Shown here: positions 11,036 to 14,437 of the stretch, piece by piece
Position numbering within the stretch: the stretch's first letter is position 1
Layout of the letters: every line of letters starts with the position of its first letter
NCBI GenBank assembly: GCA_015264885.1
Contig: JABZYY010000025.1
Span: 1-14,437 of the forward strand
DNA length: 14,437 nucleotides
DNA from: Streptococcus sp.
GTDB taxonomy: Bacteria > Bacillota > Bacilli > Lactobacillales > Aerococcaceae
Direction: 5' to 3'
Position numbers and translations under genes: made by a program
Notes under the pieces: generated by a model
What the model saw: only the letters and a program-made list of their open reading frames with translations
Told to the model about the DNA's origin: nothing
Databases searched by the model: none

Positions 11036-11224
11036 TTTGATGGCTTCGAATTTTTTCGGATGTCTTCATAGTAGCTGTAATAGGGCAACGGCTCGAGCCG
11101 AAGTCTCTCGCCTTTAAAGCCTCAAAGGGGGAGTAAGGAAATAAATTCCTAACTCCCCCTTATTCGTTTTAATGCTTTTCCTATTACTGCTACTATAGAA
11201 TCCGAAAAATTCTCCGCCATCAAA
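11036..11224. repeat. Long imperfect inverted repeat with nested hairpins (possible MITE or structured RNA)
   Basis: The left arm (11036-11084) and the right arm (11180-11224) are inverted copies. Aligned in one orientation they share TTTGATGGC, GAATTTTTTCGGAT (one T fewer on the right), ATAGTAGC and GTAATAGG, about 41 of 49 positions. The ends are the perfect 9-base TTTGATGGC / GCCATCAAA. Between the arms lie the palindrome CGGCTCGAGCCG (11089-11100, a 4-bp stem with a TCGA loop) and a 16-bp hairpin (11125-11161). No open frame of note is inside. I see no clear target-site duplication (left flank ATATG, right flank AAACT). It occupies most of the 314-base gap between gatB and the next gene. 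It could be a miniature inverted-repeat element, a transcribed structured RNA, or an elaborate terminator. The repeat is directly seen; the interpretation is open. Confidence 0.7.
11125..11170 (+). terminator. Probable terminator of gatCAB (strong hairpin, loose T tail)
   Basis: The 16-base arms 11125-11140 (AAGGGGGAGTAAGGAA) and 11146-11161 pair with a single A-A mismatch around the loop ATAAA. What follows, ATTCGTTTT, is T-rich but not a clean T run, so termination efficiency is uncertain. It sits 104 bases after the gatB stop, inside the long inverted repeat. Confidence 0.6.
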
Positions 11225-11250
11225 AAACTTTTTGAATTTAAAAACCTTTT

Positions 11251-11297
11251 TGGATAGTGGGTTAAAGCGCAGAGTCTGCTTGCCCGCTAAAAATCCA
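11251..11297 (+). other. Compound stem structure in the leader of the YwiB-like gene
   Basis: Nested pairings are visible: TGGAT (11251-11255) with ATCCA (11293-11297), AGTGGGT (11256-11262) with GCCCGCT (11282-11288, including two G-T pairs), and an inner GCAG/CTGC around 11269-11279. An AAAA bulge lies on the right side. It ends 38 bases before the GTG start and is followed by purine-rich sequence containing the ribosome binding site. No T run follows, so it is not a normal terminator. It may be a leader RNA element or the 3' part of the larger structured region; no known riboswitch or T-box core motif is recognisable. Confidence 0.4.
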
Positions 11298-11335
11298 GAA
11301 AGGGAGAAGGAAAGTGAACGAGAGGGGGATGGACT

Positions 11336-11755
11336 GTGAAATTAACGATTGAGACGGTTTTGAGTCAAGGCGGGGAAACGATGAAGCAGCGGATGCATGC
11401 TGATGCAACTCGTCTTCGCAAAGACTCTGGTTTTGTGCTTAGTTATGTAGAGGATGAGACGAATACGCGTGTGAAAGTCGAAGTAGATACGACGGGGAAA
11501 GTGCCGCATGTGACACTTCATCGTCAAGGTGATGCGCGTAGTAAAATGGAATTCAATAAAACAAAGGCAACGAAAGGGATTTATGAATTAGGTGCCGGTC
11601 GTCAAATGCATTTTGATATTCAGACAAAACAACTACACGTGGAAGAAACGGAAGAAACCATGCTAGTGGTTCTGGAATATCAGTTATTCCAACAAAGACA
11701 GCTGATTACAAGCTCGCTGGTGACGTTCCATTTACAAACAGGGGAAAATGCATAA
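11336..11755 (+). CDS. YwiB-like beta-barrel protein (DUF1934)
   Basis: The 139-residue protein is of the size and pattern of Bacillus subtilis YwiB, a calycin-like beta barrel of unknown function. Alternating strand segments (VKVEVDTTGKVPHVTLHR, MHFDIQTKQLHVEE, MLVVLEYQLF, SSLVTFHLQT) and the phrase KATKGIYELGAGRQMHFDI, typical of the family's central hairpin, support the call. It has no signal peptide, membrane segment or cysteine, so it is cytosolic. The start is GTG with GAGGGGG (11322-11328) seven bases before it. The ATG at 11329 is out of frame and stops within a few codons. In many Bacillota this gene sits directly before argS, with rpoE nearby; here rpoE follows but argS is absent. 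It probably binds a small ligand or nucleic acid, but this is not established. Confidence 0.8.
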   Translation: MKLTIETVLSQGGETMKQRMHADATRLRKDSGFVLSYVEDETNTRVKVEVDTTGKVPHVTLHRQGDARSKMEFNKTKATKGIYELGAGRQMHFDIQTKQLHVEETEETMLVVLEYQLFQQRQLITSSLVTFHLQTGENA

Positions 11756-11770
11756 AAAATCTCTCTAAAG

Positions 11771-11796
11771 TAGCACAATATGAAGAATCTGTGCTA
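11771..11796. promoter_or_regulatory. Perfect inverted repeat overlapping the rpoE promoter (possible operator)
   Basis: TAGCACA (11771-11777) and TGTGCTA (11790-11796) are exact inverted copies around 12 bases. The left arm covers the -35 position and the right arm runs into the extended -10. No T run follows, so a terminator role is unlikely. It may be a dimeric repressor site; the regulator is unknown. Confidence 0.4.
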
Positions 11797-11800
11797 TACT
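11772..11800 (+). promoter_or_regulatory. Extended -10 promoter for rpoE
   Basis: TGCTATACT gives an extended -10 (TGn then TATACT at 11795-11800, five of six matches). The -35 at 17-base spacing, AGCACA (11772-11777), is weak, as is common for extended -10 promoters. The start codon lies 32 bases downstream. Confidence 0.6.
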
Positions 11801-11832
11801 GTTTAAGATGAACCGGAAAGGAAGTGTAACCA

Positions 11833-12450
11833 TTGGAATTAAAGAAACTCGATGGCATTAATAAAAACGAATTATCAATGGTCGAAGTAGCGCATGCTAT
11901 TTTAGAAGCTAAGAATGAAGTTTTAGATTTCAACCAATTATTAGTAGAAATTCAAGAATACATGGAATTAAGTGACGAAGCGTTAGAATCACGTATGGCT
12001 CGCTTCTATACAGACTTAAATATCGACGGAAGCTTTATCTCACTAGGAGATAACCGTTGGGGATTACGTGCATGGTATCCAATCGATTCTATCGATGAAG
12101 AAATTGCAACATCTATGGAAGACGAAGAAGTGAAGAAACCTCGTAAGAAACGTAAGAAAGTTAACGCGTTCGGCAGTGACGATCTTATCGATTACAACGA
12201 TGATGATCCAGAAGATGAAGAGCTTATCGATGATGAAGATCTTGATAGCGATGACTTAGACGACGATATCGATGTGGATCTTGAAGACGATGTAGATGAA
12301 GAAGACGAAATTGATGCTTACCGCTCTGACTTAAACGAACTAGGTGCTGACGAAGACTTAGTCGACGAAACAAGTGTAGAAGAAGATTTAATTATCATTG
12401 ATGACGAAGATTTAGATAAAGACTTCGACGAAGAAGACGAAGAAGAATAA
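11833..12450 (+). CDS. rpoE: DNA-directed RNA polymerase delta subunit
   Basis: Delta is a Gram-positive-specific RNA polymerase subunit that speeds enzyme recycling and alters promoter selectivity. The 205-residue protein has the folded HARE-HTH domain at about 14-95 (SMVEVAHAILEAKNEVLDFN through RFYTDLNIDGSFISLGDNRWGLR), a basic tract KKPRKKRKK (101-109) and a disordered, almost wholly Asp/Glu tail from about 116. The basic tract interrupting the acidic region is also known from B. subtilis delta, where it contributes to function. The phrase IDDEDLD occurs twice in the tail, near 130 and 189, suggesting internal duplication. The start is TTG, preceded by GGAAAGGAAG (11815-11824) with eight bases of spacing. 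It has its own promoter and terminator and is probably monocistronic. It is not the extracytoplasmic sigma factor also called RpoE. Confidence 0.96.
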   Translation: MELKKLDGINKNELSMVEVAHAILEAKNEVLDFNQLLVEIQEYMELSDEALESRMARFYTDLNIDGSFISLGDNRWGLRAWYPIDSIDEEIATSMEDEEVKKPRKKRKKVNAFGSDDLIDYNDDDPEDEELIDDEDLDSDDLDDDIDVDLEDDVDEEDEIDAYRSDLNELGADEDLVDETSVEEDLIIIDDEDLDKDFDEEDEEE

Positions 12451-12477
12451 TCTTTGGAAATAGTTAGAAAAATAATG

Positions 12478-12520
12478 GCACAACTTATGAAAAAATTTTA
12501 TTCATAAGTTGTGCTTTTTT
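12478..12520 (+). terminator. Rho-independent terminator of rpoE
   Basis: A perfect 14-bp stem (GCACAACTTATGAA at 12478-12491, TTCATAAGTTGTGC at 12501-12514) with a 9-base A/T loop is followed at once by six T (12515-12520). It lies 27 bases after the rpoE stop. Confidence 0.96.
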
Positions 12521-12538
12521 GTGAAAAAGGTGTATAAT
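12509..12538 (+). promoter_or_regulatory. Promoter of the gtrA-adhesin unit
   Basis: The -10 is a perfect TATAAT (12533-12538). The best -35 is TTGTGC (12509-12514) at 18 bases, which forms the right arm of the rpoE terminator. The -10 sits in the near-palindrome GGTGTATAATATACC (12529-12543). The promoter lies 33 bases before the TTG start at 12572. Confidence 0.6.
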
Positions 12539-12559
12539 ATACCTGATGAGGGTAAATTT

Positions 12560-12564
12560 GGAGG
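12560..12564 (+). promoter_or_regulatory. Ribosome binding site that decides the GtrA-family start
   Basis: GGAGG is seven bases before TTG 12572. The only longer in-frame start, TTG 12509, lies inside the rpoE terminator and upstream of the -10 at 12533, so it would not be on this transcript. Confidence 0.85.
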
Positions 12565-12571
12565 AAACAAT

Positions 12572-13033
12572 TTGAAAAATAAACTACTCAAAATATTTGA
12601 TAAGACGTTCTTAAAATTTATCGTCGTTGGAATTATAAATACATTGTTCGGAACGGCTATTATGTTTTTCTGCTTTAATATGCTGCAGATGGACTATTGG
12701 GTCTCTTCAGCGATGAACTATATCTGTGGGGGAGTTCTTAGTTATTTCCTTAACAAAAAGTACACATTTGAAGTGAAGGAGACCAGTTCAAAAGCCATTA
12801 TCCGATTCGCGATTAATTTGACCGTATGTTATTTATTAGCGTATGGGGTTGCCAAACCTATAGCCTTGTATCTTTTCCAAGGAGCAGGAGAAAAATTACA
12901 AGGAAATATCGCACTCGTGATTGGAATGGGCTTGTACGTACTATTAAATTACGTGGGACAACGTTTTTGGGCGTTCAAACAAGATGAGGCTACAGAGCCA
13001 AGAGAAGGAATGGAGGGAAAAAATGAAATCTAG
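12572..13033 (+). CDS. GtrA-family integral membrane protein
   Basis: The 153-residue protein has four membrane segments, at about 14-37, 42-63, 76-101 and 110-129, and a short charged tail. Family marks are FLKFIVVGIINTLFGTAI in the first segment, MNYICGGVLSYFLNKKYTF at the end of the second, and NYVGQRFWAF after the fourth. GtrA-like proteins are linked to surface glycan synthesis: phage GtrA is thought to flip lipid-linked sugars across the membrane, and Gram-positive members are tied to teichoic-acid or polysaccharide glycosylation. No glycosyltransferase partner is in the window. Start TTG 12572 is chosen from GGAGG at 12560-12564 and the promoter position. The 3' end overlaps the next gene by 11 bases, and the adhesin's binding site lies inside this gene, so the two are probably translated together. 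A role in decorating the adhesin or the wall is inference. Confidence 0.88.
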   Translation: MKNKLLKIFDKTFLKFIVVGIINTLFGTAIMFFCFNMLQMDYWVSSAMNYICGGVLSYFLNKKYTFEVKETSSKAIIRFAINLTVCYLLAYGVAKPIALYLFQGAGEKLQGNIALVIGMGLYVLLNYVGQRFWAFKQDEATEPREGMEGKNEI

Positions 13034-14437
13034 TTTTAAGAAGACAGTGGCATTCGTTGCGATGATTGCATGGGCAATTTTAGGATTAACTTTAATGCAA
13101 CCTGTTAATGCAGCGACAGTAACACCAACTGTTTCAAACTTAAAAGCAACAGCAGCTGGTCAAAAGGTAACATTTTCTTTCGACTGGGATTTAACAGGTA
13201 AATCTGTTAAAGAGGGAGATACTTTCACAATCGATGCTCCAGAAGGTGTCAATATCACTGAAATCGCAACACAATCACTACAAGCCAATGGTGCTGAAGT
13301 GGCGACTGTTTCGATGACAGGCAAAAAGATTACTTTTACTTTCAAAAAAGCAATCGAATCAATGAACCAAAACGTAAAAGGTGGATTCTCATACAAAGCG
13401 GAATGGGATAACACTCCAGGAAACCCTGGAAACAAAACAGCGACTTCAAAAGTAGGTTCTGAATCAGTGGTAATCACTCGTCCTGATGGACCTGGTGTAT
13501 TTGAATCTGTGATTAATAAATACAACCTTACAGGGGACTATGTATCTAAACAATTCAAATTAGATGCATCTGAAAACTATGCATGGATGAATGTTGGAGA
13601 TGACTACTACTTAACTAAATGGTTCATCCGTATCAACGGAGATGGCAAAAAACAAGCTATAACAAATCCAGTGGTAACAGACCGCATTCAAGCTCCAGCG
13701 GTAGATTACTCTAAAATCACTTTTGCTCCAGCTGCGAACCATGCAGCAAGTGAATTCTTTGTGGGAACTTACTTAAAACCATCATTCACATTAAGAAAAG
13801 GTGGACAAGTGGTTGCTTCAGGTTGGGATTTCTGGAAACACGTTAAATTTGATGCAGACGGAAATGGATTCACTGTGAACTTATCAGACGTAAGCGATGT
13901 TTTCAAAACAGCTACAGACGAAGAATTAATCATTGAATACCAAACATTAATTCCTAAGACTACAATTCGTGTAGACAACAACGCTACATTGAAATCCGAT
14001 GAAATTACAACTCCACAAGAAGATCCAGCGTTCTGGAATAACACAGAATTGAAGTTCTGGGTGACTGGTGACACAACTGTTACAGTTCAAAAAGAATGGG
14101 TTGGAGATAGCGAAGCAGACCGTAAAGAGATCACAGTTCAATTAGTAGCTGATGGTAAAAAATTAGACGGTATGACGAAAACTCTAACAAAAGAGTCTGG
14201 TTGGAAAGCTGATTTCACTAAATTACCTGGTATTAAAGACGGTAAGAAAATTGAGTACTCAGTAGAAGAAGTGAACACTCCTGATGGATATACTTCAAAA
14301 GTTGAAAAAATTAATGATTCAAACGTGATTAAAGTTGTGAATACTTCAAACAAACCAACTACAACAACAACGGAAGCTCCAACAACAACAACTGCAACAA
14401 CAACAGAAGCTCCAACAACAACAGCTGCAACAACAAC
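13023..14437 (+). CDS. Secreted surface adhesin with MSCRAMM-like head, CnaB domain and Thr-rich stalk (3' end missing)
   Basis: An open frame of 471 codons runs from ATG 13023 to the right edge without a stop. Residues 1-30 are a Sec signal peptide (KK, hydrophobic core 9-25, cleavage near VNA-AT) without a YSIRK motif. Residues about 33-155 and 160-345 look like the paired Ig-like head domains of collagen- or fibrinogen-binding adhesins; TKWFIRINGDGKK (198-210) followed by VVTDRIQ is typical of the second. Residues 351-441 are a CnaB domain with Lys357 (VQKEW), Glu416 (YSVEE) and Asn440 (VVN), the expected partners and catalyst of an intramolecular isopeptide bond. From 445 a Thr-rich stalk begins with 11-residue repeats (EAPTTTTATTT). 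A sortase signal (LPXTG-like) is expected beyond the window but is not seen. GGAGGG (13012-13017) lies five bases before the ATG. The ligand is unknown. Confidence 0.9.
   Translation, partial: MKSSFKKTVAFVAMIAWAILGLTLMQPVNAATVTPTVSNLKATAAGQKVTFSFDWDLTGKSVKEGDTFTIDAPEGVNITEIATQSLQANGAEVATVSMTGKKITFTFKKAIESMNQNVKGGFSYKAEWDNTPGNPGNKTATSKVGSESVVITRPDGPGVFESVINKYNLTGDYVSKQFKLDASENYAWMNVGDDYYLTKWFIRINGDGKKQAITNPVVTDRIQAPAVDYSKITFAPAANHAASEFFVGTYLKPSFTLRKGGQVVASGWDFWKHVKFDADGNGFTVNLSDVSDVFKTATDEELIIEYQTLIPKTTIRVDNNATLKSDEITTPQEDPAFWNNTELKFWVTGDTTVTVQKEWVGDSEADRKEITVQLVADGKKLDGMTKTLTKESGWKADFTKLPGIKDGKKIEYSVEEVNTPDGYTSKVEKINDSNVIKVVNTSNKPTTTTTEAPTTTTATTTEAPTTTAATT
14373..14437 (+). repeat. Tandem 33-bp repeats encoding a Thr-rich stalk
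   Basis: Unit 1 is 14373-14405 and unit 2 is 14406-14437, cut by the window edge at 32 of 33 bases. The units differ by one base in their shared part (ACT versus GCT), giving EAPTTTTATTT then EAPTTTAATT. The array probably continues to the right. The period is a multiple of three, so copy-number change would keep the frame. Confidence 0.85.

Noticed and set aside
11022..11335. A T-box, riboswitch or tRNA in the gap after gatB
   Set aside because: I found no T-box core, no tRNA-like cloverleaf or T-loop sequence and no riboswitch core motif that I know. Only the inverted repeat and stems are supportable.
12509..12571. A 21-codon N-terminal extension of the GtrA-family protein starting at TTG 12509
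   Set aside because: This start lies in the rpoE terminator and before the -10 at 12533. TTG 12572 has an ideal GGAGG.
13160..13525. A 121-codon open frame on the minus strand opposite the adhesin
   Set aside because: The plus strand here encodes a continuous secreted protein with a good start and domain pattern. The minus frame has no family resemblance.
14373..14437. A CRISPR array from the right-edge repeats
   Set aside because: The units are directly adjacent with no unique spacers and are in-frame codons of the adhesin stalk.

Overview
The window is a 14.4-kb piece of low-GC, Gram-positive chromosome with nearly all genes on the + strand. The order pcrA-ligA-camS-gatCAB, a delta subunit of RNA polymerase (rpoE) and a wall-adhesin-type surface protein point to Bacillota, order Lactobacillales. 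A Carnobacteriaceae-like genus such as Granulicatella is my best guess; that is inference from gene content, not a database match.

Layout. 1-264 is the 3' end of an unrecognised gene, closed by a strong terminator (284-321). 371-7748 is a tight five-gene run that probably forms one operon. It holds a membrane-anchored GH73 glucosaminidase, a degenerate PurK-like ATP-grasp protein, PcrA helicase, NAD-dependent DNA ligase LigA and a CamS-type lipoprotein, with gaps of 34, 21, 9 and 12 bases. A good sigma-A-type promoter at 7751-7779 then starts gatC-gatA-gatB, the tRNA-dependent amidotransferase that makes Gln-tRNA(Gln) and/or Asn-tRNA(Asn).

11022-11335 is a 314-base gap without a gene. It is highly structured: a 45-49-base imperfect inverted repeat (11036-11224) encloses a GC-rich tetraloop hairpin and a 16-bp terminator-like hairpin, and a further compound stem (11251-11297) lies just before the next gene. 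It is the strongest candidate here for an undescribed element (mobile miniature element or structured RNA).

11336-12450 holds a YwiB/DUF1934 protein and rpoE. The rpoE gene has its own extended -10 promoter overlapped by a perfect 7-bp inverted repeat, and ends in a perfect 14-bp terminator. 12533-14437 is a cell-surface unit. A GtrA-family membrane protein starts from TTG at 12572, and its 3' end overlaps by 11 bases the start of a secreted adhesin. The adhesin runs off the right edge without a stop codon. It has a signal peptide, an MSCRAMM-like two-part adhesive head, a CnaB domain with isopeptide-type residues, and the first copies of a Thr-rich 33-bp stalk repeat.

Most of the window is conserved housekeeping DNA (replication and repair, tRNA amidation, transcription). 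The less ordinary parts are the PurK-like pseudoenzyme, the structured gap after gatB, and the coupled gtrA-adhesin pair.
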